A stretch of 14,073 bases of DNA from the NCBI GenBank assembly GCA_013044425.1, contig JABEUK010000125.1, forward strand, positions 1 through 14,073, given 5' to 3'. Below are positions 1 through 6,228 of this stretch, piece by piece. A program made the translations under genes and the position numbers. The DNA is from Thermoplasmata archaeon. Lineage in GTDB: Archaea > Thermoplasmatota > Thermoplasmata > Lutacidiplasmatales > UBA184. How positions within the stretch are numbered: position 1 is the stretch's first letter; each line of letters begins with the position of its first letter. The notes under the pieces were generated by a model. The model had not been told where the DNA came from, did not search any database, and was given only the letters and a program-made list of their open reading frames with translations.

Positions 1-3
1 AAG

Positions 4-567
4 ATGGGCGACGCGCTTCCGTGGGTCGCGGTCTTCATCGCCCTCGGGGCGGGCGCAGCGATCTACTTCTTCCTGGGGTCCTTCCTGTTCGGGGCGGGAT
101 ACGAGCCCACCGGCCGGGCGCGGGTCGCCGCGCTGCTCGAACTCGCCGAGATCGGCCCCACGGATACCGTCTACGAGCTCGGGGCGGGCACCGGGGCGAT
201 CGCCATGCGCGCCGCGGAAGAGCGCGGGGCGCGGGTCGTGGCGATCGAGATCGAGCCGCTGCGCGCCGGGATCCTGGCCCTTCGGCGCGCGCGGAGCCCC
301 GCGCGCCGGCGGATCACCGTGCGTTGCGAGAACCTCTTCCGCACGGATCTCACCGGCGCGACCGTCGTCACCACATTTCTCTGGCCCTCGGCGATGACCC
401 GTCTGAGCCCCCGACTCGACCGCGAACTCGCGCCGGGGAGCCGGATCGTGAGCCACTATCACCCGCTCATCGGTTGGATACCCGACGCGGTGGACCTGGA
501 GCACCGGATCTATCTCTACCGCGTCCCCGAGCGAGCCGGGCACGCCGTGCCCGCTCAGAGTGGATGA
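4..567 (+). CDS. Membrane-anchored class I SAM-dependent methyltransferase (FAM173/ATPSCKMT-like)
   Basis: This 187-residue protein has one N-terminal transmembrane helix (about residues 6-31) followed by a Rossmann-type methyltransferase domain. SAM-binding motif I is ELGAGTG at residues 58-64, preceded by YEPTGRARV at 33-41; the acidic pair at 81/83 would contact the SAM ribose. A tract VVTTFLWPSAMTRL (121-134), then LAPGSRIVS, resembles the small membrane-tethered lysine methyltransferases of the FAM173 type, whose human members modify mitochondrial proteins such as the ATP synthase c subunit. The family placement is from motif order only, and the archaeal substrate is unknown. It acts at the inner face of the membrane. 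The start is the first ATG in the window, three bases from its edge, so an upstream start cannot be excluded. Its last 13 bases overlap the 3' end of a mini membrane-protein gene on the other strand. Confidence 0.8.
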   Translation: MGDALPWVAVFIALGAGAAIYFFLGSFLFGAGYEPTGRARVAALLELAEIGPTDTVYELGAGTGAIAMRAAEERGARVVAIEIEPLRAGILALRRARSPARRRITVRCENLFRTDLTGATVVTTFLWPSAMTRLSPRLDRELAPGSRIVSHYHPLIGWIPDAVDLEHRIYLYRVPERAGHAVPAQSG

Positions 568-692
568 AAGGTGAACCAGAATGCCGCGCCGATCGCGAAG
601 ATCGCCGCGACGATGATGCCGGCGGCAATCCAGCCCAGGTTCGGGTTGTAGTCGTCCTCGGGACCCGGTTCGGTCGTCTCGCGCATCGGCAT
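555..692 (-). CDS. Mini membrane protein (45 aa), second of a tandem pair
   Basis: This reading frame encodes MPMRETTEPGPEDDYNPN, then one hydrophobic helix (about GWIAAGIIVAAIFAIGAAFW), and ends in FTFHPL. The N-terminus is acidic and contains no lysine. The ATG at 692 starts two bases after the TAG of the upstream mini-gene; a second ATG at 686 would give 43 residues. The close spacing means the pair is probably co-translated. The stop lies inside the end of the convergent methyltransferase gene. I recognise no family. It does not look like SecE or Sec61-beta, and small accessory subunits of a membrane complex remain possible. Support is the single clean helix, the tandem arrangement with an analogous neighbour, and the absence of any better use of this gap; no homology was tested. 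Confidence 0.6.
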   Translation of the reverse strand: MPMRETTEPGPEDDYNPNLGWIAAGIIVAAIFAIGAAFWFTFHPL

Positions 693-694
693 GC

Positions 695-835
695 CTACGG
701 GCTTCCCGGGATCCACGTCCCGATGTAGCCATTCGAGCCCAGATAGATGAGCAGAGCCGCGACGATGATCCCCACCGCGAACGTCCCGTACAGGAACGCC
801 CGGGACACATGGGGCGTTTCACCTGGTTCGGCCAC
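695..835 (-). CDS. Mini membrane protein (46 aa), first of a tandem pair
   Basis: A GTG-started frame encodes a short hydrophilic N-terminus (MAEPGETPHVSRAF), one strongly hydrophobic helix (about residues 15-33, LYGTFAVGIIVAALLIYLG) and a short tail ending WIPGSP. The stop TAG is followed two bases later by the ATG of a second mini membrane protein of the same design, so both are probably read from one transcript. No Shine-Dalgarno is visible before the GTG. An A-rich stretch at about 855-862 (minus-strand GGAAAAACC) sits about 24 bases upstream and could be a weak TATA element for a leaderless message; it lies within an inverted repeat at 846-873. The function is unknown; a small subunit of a membrane complex is only a guess. 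The protein contains no lysine. Confidence 0.6.
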   Translation of the reverse strand: MAEPGETPHVSRAFLYGTFAVGIIVAALLIYLGSNGYIGTWIPGSP

Positions 836-845
836 GACGCAATCA

Positions 846-873
846 AACCGAGGAGGTTTTTCCCCCCTCGGTT
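846..873. repeat. Inverted repeat upstream of the mini-gene pair
   Basis: AACCGAGG (846-853) is matched exactly by CCTCGGTT (866-873), with a 12-base loop that can pair two further G-C steps. It lies 11-38 bases before the GTG of the mini-gene at 835, in the gap after the FKBP gene, so it could be an operator over a promoter or a 3' hairpin of the FKBP message. The rest of the gap (about 874-1059) shows no gene that I trust. Confidence 0.45.
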
Positions 874-1059
874 CGTTCCGCTCCCCGGGGACGGGCCGTG
901 AGGCGGTTCGCGTTGTCGGCTACGGAAATCCCCGCAGCGGCGGCCATCGTCTTGCGCTTCTGTGCGGTCCTCTTCCTCTCATGCCCGCCCGGCGTCGGTC
1001 CCTCCAGCGTCGAGCGACATCTGCTCCCATCGGGCTCCGGGCGGCACTCGGGCCGGGTC

Positions 1060-1902
1060 CTACGCGGACTTCGGCGAGTGCGTGTGGGCGTGCGCGGGGG
1101 TCCCCTTTTCCGCGGTCCCGGCCGCGGGTTCGCTCGCGGCCGGAGGAACCGGCTTGTCGGCGGACGCTGCCTTCGGGGTCACGTACTCCTCGATGAGCTT
1201 GACGGAGTGGGCTTCGAGCTGCGTGCGGAGCCGATCGACAACGCGAGGCTTCGCGCCGAACCAGGCCACATCGAACTTGGTACGGTCGGGGATCGTGAGG
1301 ACGATCGACTTGCCGTGCACCTCGACTTGGAACTCCTTGGAGTGTCCGTACTCCAGCTCGATCAGGGCGCGGACCTGCTCGACGGCTCCCTCGATACGGC
1401 TGACGATTCTGAACTTCGCGCGGATCTTGCGCCCAGCGAACGGTGGGTTGAAATCGACCCGTACCCGGGCCTGCGTGAGCGTAACGACCCGTCCACGACG
1501 ACCGCGGATGGTGAGGACGGTGCCGATGTCGAGCGCGGCGTCCTCGCGTCGCATCTCGGGGAGGCGTTGGACCTCGCTCATCGAGAACAGTTCGATGAGG
1601 TTCGGGTCCCGTTCTCCGAAGGCGTCCGCGGGAGCGAACTCCCGCTCGAACTCCGTGCCGATCTGCGCGCTCTCGAGGACCTTCTCGATCCCCGCAGGGA
1701 AGTACTCTCCGCCGATGAGGTGCGGCCGCGGACCGAAGGTGCGGCCGCTCGGCAGGGTCCCGGTCGCCTTCTGGACGACCTCCTCGCTCGTCGCATCGAT
1801 GAGATCGGTGCGGCCACCGCCCTCGGCCCAAAGCTCGTACTCGAGGTGCACGAGCTCTCCGGGCTTGGTAGGCGCCGCCGATTCCGACGCGTGGGGGGAC
1901 AT
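1060..1902 (-). CDS. Long archaeal FKBP-type peptidyl-prolyl isomerase (SlyD-like, with IF domain and His-containing tail)
   Basis: This 280-residue protein is a prolyl cis-trans isomerase and probable folding chaperone in the cytoplasm. The FKBP fold runs from about 14 to 170: it starts ELVHLEYELW, carries HLIGGEYFPAGIEKVL (61-76), and closes with the hallmark VDFNPPFAGRKI (149-160). A flap insert (about 88-143, including FAPADAFGERDP) is the IF chaperone domain of SlyD-type FKBPs. A second domain (about 171-243) matches the extra C-terminal domain of long archaeal FKBPs. The tail from 244 is Ala/Pro-rich and ends HAHTHSPKSA, which suggests a small metal-binding tail like that of SlyD (inference). 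The ATG at 1902 is about 26 bases after a TTAAA element, so a leaderless message of its own is likely, although the glycosyltransferase gene ends only 24 bases upstream. Confidence 0.88.
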   Translation of the reverse strand: MSPHASESAAPTKPGELVHLEYELWAEGGGRTDLIDATSEEVVQKATGTLPSGRTFGPRPHLIGGEYFPAGIEKVLESAQIGTEFEREFAPADAFGERDPNLIELFSMSEVQRLPEMRREDAALDIGTVLTIRGRRGRVVTLTQARVRVDFNPPFAGRKIRAKFRIVSRIEGAVEQVRALIELEYGHSKEFQVEVHGKSIVLTIPDRTKFDVAWFGAKPRVVDRLRTQLEAHSVKLIEEYVTPKAASADKPVPPAASEPAAGTAEKGTPAHAHTHSPKSA

Positions 1903-1923
1903 CTCCGCGCCGAGGGCGCATGC

Positions 1924-1933
1924 CGTTTAAGGT
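1924..1933 (-). promoter_or_regulatory. TATA-like element for the FKBP gene
   Basis: The minus-strand sequence CCTTAAACGG is centred about 26 bases before the FKBP ATG (1902), the spacing expected for an archaeal TATA box serving a leaderless message. It includes the TAA stop codon of the upstream glycosyltransferase gene (1929-1927). The assignment rests on sequence and spacing only. Confidence 0.45.
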
Positions 1934-2994
1934 TTGCCCGACGCCGGAGGGTCGGCTGCACTCGCCTCGGCACCCGGTCGTCGGCCGCTCCAGCCGAATC
2001 GGAGCAGGCCCCGGGCCGCTCCCCACAGCGTCGCCCACCGGCGGAGGATTTCGAACGCCCGGTATCGCATCCCGGGGTAGGCTCGATCCCAGGCGAACCC
2101 CTGGGCCGTGAGCCCCAGCGCGAGAATCCCGAGCCCGATCGCACCGATCCCGAGCAGGATCTCTCCCAGGGTCCGAGTCGACCCTGGTACGAGGAGAATC
2201 CCGCCCACGACGGCGAGGCCCGGCAGCACCACATACGGGGCAAGGCGCCATCCTGACACCTCGTAGGTGCTGCCCCGCCGTCGCCACAGGGCGAACCCGC
2301 CGAAGGCGTAGCGCGACTGCTTGCGCAACAGCCTCCAGGAGGTCAGGTCTGAAAAGTCGTGCTCGACATACGCTTCTGGGACGTACGCGGCCTTCCAGCC
2401 GGCCGCGAGGGCCCGAACGGCCATGTCGTGGTCCTCGTTGCCCGCGCCGAGAGGGAGGGTCGTGTCGAGCGGTCCGCACCGATCGAAGACCTCCATCCGC
2501 CACGCCGAGTTTCCCATCGGGAGAGCGTGCGGGTGGCGACGGGCGACTTCCTCGTAGAAGCGACGCAGGTATCCGTCGTAGTACCGGACCCCGGGGCCTC
2601 GTGCCGAACCCGCGAGAGCGGGTGTCGGGCCCGCCGAGAAGCCGACCGCAGGGTCGGAGAACGGCGCGAGCAGATGTGCGAGCCAGTCGACGGGCGCGAT
2701 TTCGTCGGCGTCCAGGAAGGCCACGAACTCTGAATCGACCCGAGCGAGCGCGATATTACGGCTCTGTGCGACCGACCCCGGGGCCTCCAGCCATTGGACT
2801 CGCGGATCGGATCGGGCGATCGCTTCCGTGATGCGCCGAACTTCGCCGGAGGGGCTGCCTCCGTCGTCGACGACGATCGCAGCGATCGCATGATGTTGCG
2901 ACCGCAGGCTCTCGATGGTTCTCCGGACGCGAGGATCGTTCAGGACCGTGACGAGGACCGTCACTTCCCCGGGAACGCGTGGGCGTCCGGCCAT
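1927..2994 (-). CDS. Family 2 (GT-A) glycosyltransferase with two C-terminal membrane helices
   Basis: This 355-residue enzyme should transfer a sugar from a nucleotide donor to a lipid-linked or surface acceptor. The GT-A domain opens with VTVLVTVLND (11-20), followed by VVDDGGS (41-47), the metal-binding DxD as FLDADE (93-98), and a later acidic motif GNEDHDM (185-191) where the catalytic base is expected. A QSRY at 226-229 resembles the QxxRW region of processive GT2 enzymes but is imperfect. Two hydrophobic helices (about 252-271 and 277-297) follow, then a basic amphipathic stretch, placing the active site on the cytoplasmic side. The start is an ATG ten bases after the epimerase stop, with AAGGA nearby, so the two are one operon. 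A role in cell-surface or N-glycan assembly is inferred; donor and acceptor cannot be read from sequence. Confidence 0.85.
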   Translation of the reverse strand: MAGRPRVPGEVTVLVTVLNDPRVRRTIESLRSQHHAIAAIVVDDGGSPSGEVRRITEAIARSDPRVQWLEAPGSVAQSRNIALARVDSEFVAFLDADEIAPVDWLAHLLAPFSDPAVGFSAGPTPALAGSARGPGVRYYDGYLRRFYEEVARRHPHALPMGNSAWRMEVFDRCGPLDTTLPLGAGNEDHDMAVRALAAGWKAAYVPEAYVEHDFSDLTSWRLLRKQSRYAFGGFALWRRRGSTYEVSGWRLAPYVVLPGLAVVGGILLVPGSTRTLGEILLGIGAIGLGILALGLTAQGFAWDRAYPGMRYRAFEILRRWATLWGAARGLLRFGWSGRRPGAEASAADPPASGKP

Positions 2995-3004
2995 CGGCGG
3001 GTCC

Positions 3005-3973
3005 TTAACGCCCGAGTCCCCGGGCGAGCGCGATCTCGGCGATCGTCCGATCGACCGCAGCGGCGCTGGTGTACGACGGGCGCCAGCCTAGGGCCGTCGC
3101 GCGGTCGATGCCCAGGAGCAGCTGGGGAACGTCGCCGGCCCAGCCCTGAGACCCTCCGGTGAACTCGATCCGGGCCTGCTCCCCGTGGGCACGCACCACC
3201 TTTTCCGCAATCTCCCGCACCGAGATGCGATCGAGAGTCCCGAGGTTGTAGATGTTCACCTTCGCGTCCGCGCGATCGGCGACGACGAGCATTCCGGCCA
3301 CGCAGTCCTCGGTACGGAGGTAGCTCTTCGCCTGACGTCCGTCGCCCAGGACCTCCAGGCGACGGGGGTCCCGCTTCAGCTTCTCGAAGAAATCGAAGAT
3401 CACGCCGTGGTTCATCCGGGCGTCGATGATGTTCGCGAGACGGAAGATGTACGCTCGCAACCCGTAGGAGTGCGCGTACGCGCTGAACAGTCCTTCCGCG
3501 GCCAGCTTGGAGGCGCCGTAGAGCGACTGCGGTTCCAGCGGACCGTAGCTCTCCGGCGTGGGAAAGACGGTCGGCAAGCCATAGACCACGCACGAGGAGG
3601 TGAGGTAGGCCCGCGGGACCGCGTGCCGACGAGCGGCGTCGATCACATGGAACGACGCGATGGTGCCCTGCTCGAGATCGATCTCCGGCCGGCTCGTGCC
3701 CAGCCGGATGTCGCGGTTCGCCGCCAGGTGCCAGACCGCTTCGGCCCCATCGAACTGCGACTCCCAGGCCTTCGGTTCCCTCAGGTCCGCCTGGAGGATG
3801 GACAGCCGCGGCTCCGACGCGGGATCCGGCAGGTCACTTCTCTGTCCAGAAGAGAGGTTGTCGATGACCCGAACCTCGTGGCCGCGGTGAAGCAGTGCGC
3901 GGACGAGCACTTGGCCGATCGCACCGGCGCCGCCCGTTACGACGATCGGACCTCGAGACGCCAACGGCCCCAT
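3005..3973 (-). CDS. NAD-dependent sugar-nucleotide epimerase/dehydratase (extended SDR)
   Basis: This is an extended short-chain dehydrogenase of the UDP-glucose 4-epimerase/dTDP-glucose dehydratase group. From the chosen start, the nucleotide-binding VTGGAGAIG lies at 12-20, the acidic residue ending the second strand at VIDNLSSG (36-43), the active-site serines at TSSCVVYG (125-132), and the catalytic Tyr/Lys in YGASK (152-156). The length (322 residues) is normal. The product would be a modified nucleotide sugar, logically for the glycosyltransferase encoded ten bases downstream; the exact sugar is not deducible. Two in-frame ATGs exist: 3982 and 3973. A TATA-like element at 3998-4007 predicts transcription starting near 3975, which favours 3973 (leaderless); 3982 would add three residues. 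The gene is divergent from a GNAT acetyltransferase. Confidence 0.88.
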   Translation of the reverse strand: MGPLASRGPIVVTGGAGAIGQVLVRALLHRGHEVRVIDNLSSGQRSDLPDPASEPRLSILQADLREPKAWESQFDGAEAVWHLAANRDIRLGTSRPEIDLEQGTIASFHVIDAARRHAVPRAYLTSSCVVYGLPTVFPTPESYGPLEPQSLYGASKLAAEGLFSAYAHSYGLRAYIFRLANIIDARMNHGVIFDFFEKLKRDPRRLEVLGDGRQAKSYLRTEDCVAGMLVVADRADAKVNIYNLGTLDRISVREIAEKVVRAHGEQARIEFTGGSQGWAGDVPQLLLGIDRATALGWRPSYTSAAAVDRTIAEIALARGLGR

Positions 3974-3997
3974 GGCACCCATCGGCGAGGAGGGTGT

Positions 3998-4007
3998 ACA
4001 TATAAGA
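3998..4007. promoter_or_regulatory. TATA box between divergent epimerase and GNAT genes
   Basis: The plus strand reads TACATATAAG and the minus strand CTTATATGTA, a nearly symmetrical TATA element. On the minus strand it sits about 27-30 bases before the epimerase ATG at 3973, fitting a leaderless message. On the plus strand it would start RNA near 4029, leaving roughly 38 bases of leader before the acetyltransferase GTG at 4067. It may serve one or both genes. Confidence 0.6.
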
Positions 4008-4066
4008 GGGTCGCAGATGAGAGCCCGGTCGGCGCCGGCCGCCGTTACGACCGGACCGAGGGAAGG

Positions 4067-4609
4067 GTGCTCGAAGGGTCTCAGGTCCGCTTGCGTCCAC
4101 CGACCGCCCAGGACGCGGCGCTCCTATTCGAGTGGTACCAGGATCCCGAGCTCGTAGCGCCGTTCGACCGGTACGAGCCCGACACGATCGACACCTTCGC
4201 GGCCGGACTCGCCGGCGCGGCCCACGACCCCAACTCGCTCTATCCGCGGTACGCCGTGGAGCTCCGGGCGACGGGGACCACCGTAGGGTGTGTCGGCTGG
4301 TACCGGGCGCATCCGGTCTTGGAGTATATCGACGTGTGGTACTTGCTTGGAGACCCCGCCCAACGCGGAAAGGGACTTGGGCGCGAGGCCGTGCAGCTCC
4401 TGGTGACCGATTTGTTCCGGACCCAGACCGTCCATAGGATCGGGGCGACCTGCGACGTGGAGAACGTTCCCTCCGCCCGACTCCTGGAGCGGATCGGGTT
4501 CCGTCGGGAGGGGTCGTTGCGGAGCGCACTGTTCCACCACGCGCGGTGGCACGACGTCTACGTCTGGGGGGTCACGCGCTCGGAGTGGCCGTCTCCTCCG
4601 AAAGCGTGA
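4067..4609 (+). CDS. GNAT-family N-acetyltransferase (RimJ/RimL-like)
   Basis: This 180-residue protein transfers an acetyl group from acetyl-CoA to an amine, possibly a protein N-terminus or a small molecule. The N-terminal VRLRPPTAQDAALLFEW (7-23) is typical of RimJ/RimL-type enzymes. The acetyl-CoA loop is QRGKGLG (99-105) in a strand-loop-helix context (WYLLGDPAQRGKG), and the C-terminal NVPSARLLERIGFRREG (133-149) is the conserved signature of the family. The substrate is unknown. The start is the in-frame GTG at 4067, preceded by a purine-rich GAGGGAAGG that could act as a ribosome-binding site although it is very close. The ATG at 4017 is out of frame. The last 38 bases overlap the 3' end of alaX on the opposite strand. 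Confidence 0.82.
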   Translation: MLEGSQVRLRPPTAQDAALLFEWYQDPELVAPFDRYEPDTIDTFAAGLAGAAHDPNSLYPRYAVELRATGTTVGCVGWYRAHPVLEYIDVWYLLGDPAQRGKGLGREAVQLLVTDLFRTQTVHRIGATCDVENVPSARLLERIGFRREGSLRSALFHHARWHDVYVWGVTRSEWPSPPKA

Positions 4610-5324
4610 ACGTGAGGCGGCAACACCCTCCGGCGAGGGGAACCGGGTCGCGGATCGCGATCCGGCCGATCTCGTCGGTCGATCGAACATGGGTCCCCCC
4701 ACACGGACAGGCATCGATCCCGTCGATCTCGATCACCCGAACGGGATCGATGTGCGCGGCGAGGCGCACGAGGCCGGATCGGGTGGAGGGGTGCAGGTCC
4801 CACTCGGCTCTTGGCACATGGCGGATCCGTACGGGCCGTGGGCGGGAGAGGGCTTCGGAGGCGTCCTCCGCGAGCTCGGGAAGTATCCCCGCCACAACCA
4901 TCCCCTCCAGATCGAGGGTCCCTTCTCGGCCCCCGAGCTTCGCCTTCTGGGTCCGAATGTTGGCCCGGGCGAAGATCCGGGCGCTGAGGAAGTGCTGAGC
5001 GGTGTGCAGGCGCATGTGGCGATAGCGCCGTTCAAAGTCGAGGACCCCCTCCACCTCGGTGCCGACGGCGAGATCGTCGAGCGCCCCGGGAGTACCCCGC
5101 GTCCGGTGGAGGACGGCGGATCCGCTCTTGGTGACGTCCACGACTTCCACCGTCCGCCCGGACGGGACGTGGAAGAGGCCCCGGTCCGCCGGCTGACCCC
5201 CCCCGGCCGCGTAGAAGTACGTGCGGTCGAGCACGACCGCTCCGGGGGGGCGCGCCCGGATCTGCGCGCGGAACGTACGTACATAGGCCGCGTCGGTGCT
5301 GTCGAGATAGGCGAGATCGGTCAC
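4572..5324 (-). CDS. alaX: AlaX-type alanyl-tRNA editing hydrolase
   Basis: A free-standing homologue of the AlaRS editing domain, expected to deacylate Ser-tRNA(Ala) and/or Gly-tRNA(Ala) in trans. With the GTG start at 5324 it has 250 residues, the size of the medium-length AlaX-M group, which carries an N-terminal AlaRS-like glycine-rich segment; here that is FYAAGGGQPADRG (37-49). The zinc site is complete: HTAQH (107-111) supplies the HxxxH pair and CGGTH (208-212) the CxxxH pair. An upstream in-frame GTG at 5339 adds five residues; 5324 is preferred because the protein then begins MTDLAYLDS, which resembles family N-termini, and because a T-rich element (5347-5354) lies about 26 bases ahead. 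It is divergent from PCNA and converges with the acetyltransferase gene, overlapping it by 38 bases. Confidence 0.9.
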   Translation of the reverse strand: MTDLAYLDSTDAAYVRTFRAQIRARPPGAVVLDRTYFYAAGGGQPADRGLFHVPSGRTVEVVDVTKSGSAVLHRTRGTPGALDDLAVGTEVEGVLDFERRYRHMRLHTAQHFLSARIFARANIRTQKAKLGGREGTLDLEGMVVAGILPELAEDASEALSRPRPVRIRHVPRAEWDLHPSTRSGLVRLAAHIDPVRVIEIDGIDACPCGGTHVRSTDEIGRIAIRDPVPLAGGCCRLTFTLSEETATPSA

Positions 5325-5381
5325 ACCGCTCGCACGCACGCGTACGCAAAAACCGCGTCGGCCACCTCGCCGATAGGCAAC

Positions 5382-5389
5382 CTATAAAG
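5382..5389 (+). promoter_or_regulatory. TATA box for the PCNA gene
   Basis: CTATAAAG is centred about 39 bases before the PCNA ATG at 5425. Transcription would start near 5412 and give a leader of about 13 bases with no Shine-Dalgarno. The GGAGG just after it (5391-5395) is upstream of the predicted RNA start, so it is unlikely to be a ribosome-binding site. The alaX gene reads away on the other side; on its strand the same element reads CTTTATAG but lies about 60 bases from its start. Confidence 0.6.
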
Positions 5390-5424
5390 AGGAGGTGCAC
5401 GTAGTCGCGGCCCGGGGTTTTCCC

Positions 5425-6168
5425 ATGTTCAAGGCGCGCATCCGCACCGAGGTCCTCCGCGAGCTCGTCGAGGTCGTTTCGACCCTCGTCTCGGAGGTCA
5501 AACTCACGATCTCCAAGGACGGTCTTGAGGTCAAGGCGGTCGACCCGTCCCACGTCGCCATGCTGGTGCTCAAGCTCGACAAGGGCGCCTTCGAGGAGTT
5601 CACCGGCGAGCCTACCGAAATCGGTGTCGACATCGAGAAACTGAAGGACGTGCTCCGACTCTCCAAGCCGAACGACATCCTCGACCTGCAGTACGACGGG
5701 GGCAAGAGCCGACTCGTCGTCAAGGTCGGGAAGGTCACCCGGCACATGTCCGTGATCGATCCCGCTGGGATCGCCGACCCCAAGGTACCGAACGTGAGCC
5801 CGCCGGCGGTCGCGGTCGTCCGTATGGAGGAGATCCGGCAGGGGATCCGGGGCAGCGAGAGCATCTCCGACCACGTCACCATCGCCGTCGACCCCGAGAA
5901 GTTCACCCTGTACTCCGAGGCGGAGACCGACCGGGTCGATCTCGATCTGGTCAAGGGCGGTCCGGGCCTGCCCCGACTCGAGGTCAAGGAGCCCGTGAAG
6001 AGCATGTACCCCCTCGATTTCTTCAGTTCGATGATGAAGTCCATTACCTCGGCCGAAGAGGTCACCCTCCACGTTGGTAACGAGTACCCGCTCAAGATCG
6101 AATTCACCGTCGCGGGGGGCAAGGGCTCCGGCCGGTTCCTTTTGGCTCCTCGGGTCGAGGAAGACTAG
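5425..6168 (+). CDS. pcn: DNA polymerase sliding clamp (PCNA)
   Basis: This is a 247-residue archaeal PCNA, the normal length. It forms a trimeric ring around DNA that tethers the replicative polymerase, FEN1, ligase and other factors bearing PIP motifs. The two-domain structure is visible: MFKARIRTEVLRELVE at the N-terminus, the conserved VDPSHVAML (39-47) in the first domain, the interdomain connector around VPNVSPPAVAVV (121-132), the second-domain YPLDFFSSM (195-203), and the C-terminal APRVEED, close to the usual APRIE ending that helps shape the PIP pocket. The ATG at 5425 is chosen because PCNA proteins begin MFKAR or similar; a GTG at 5395 lies between the TATA box and the predicted RNA start. 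The following thiolase gene on the same strand has its own putative promoter. Confidence 0.96.
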   Translation: MFKARIRTEVLRELVEVVSTLVSEVKLTISKDGLEVKAVDPSHVAMLVLKLDKGAFEEFTGEPTEIGVDIEKLKDVLRLSKPNDILDLQYDGGKSRLVVKVGKVTRHMSVIDPAGIADPKVPNVSPPAVAVVRMEEIRQGIRGSESISDHVTIAVDPEKFTLYSEAETDRVDLDLVKGGPGLPRLEVKEPVKSMYPLDFFSSMMKSITSAEEVTLHVGNEYPLKIEFTVAGGKGSGRFLLAPRVEED

Positions 6169-6197
6169 CCCCGGATTCCGCGCCGTCACGCGATGGC

Positions 6198-6204
6198 GTT
6201 AAGC
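6198..6204 (+). promoter_or_regulatory. Weak TATA-like element for the thiolase gene
   Basis: GTTAAGC lies 25-31 bases before the ATG at 6229, which matches the spacing of leaderless archaeal genes. It argues against the in-frame ATG at 6193, which would sit upstream of the predicted RNA start. The match to the TATA consensus is poor. Confidence 0.35.
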
Positions 6205-6228
6205 CGCGCGTCGAATGGCGGGGGTCCC

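Noticed and set aside
837..944. A 35-codon minus-strand frame starting MAAAAGISV in the gap after the FKBP gene
   Set aside because: Low complexity, basic, no hydrophobic segment or motif, overlaps the inverted repeat, and nothing marks a start; not distinguishable from chance.
898..2256. A 452-codon plus-strand frame opposite the FKBP and glycosyltransferase genes
   Set aside because: Same kind of antisense shadow, rich in Arg, Asp and Leu, with no domain; the minus-strand frames carry FKBP and GT2 signatures.
4017..4157. The ATG at 4017 just after the TATA element as a start for the acetyltransferase
   Set aside because: It is out of frame with the GNAT coding sequence; the only in-frame start with a sensible N-terminus is the GTG at 4067.
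5391..5397. GGAGG followed by GTG (5395) as a Shine-Dalgarno and start for PCNA
   Set aside because: The GTG overlaps the GGAGG and lies between the TATA box and the predicted RNA start; PCNA proteins begin at the ATG at 5425.
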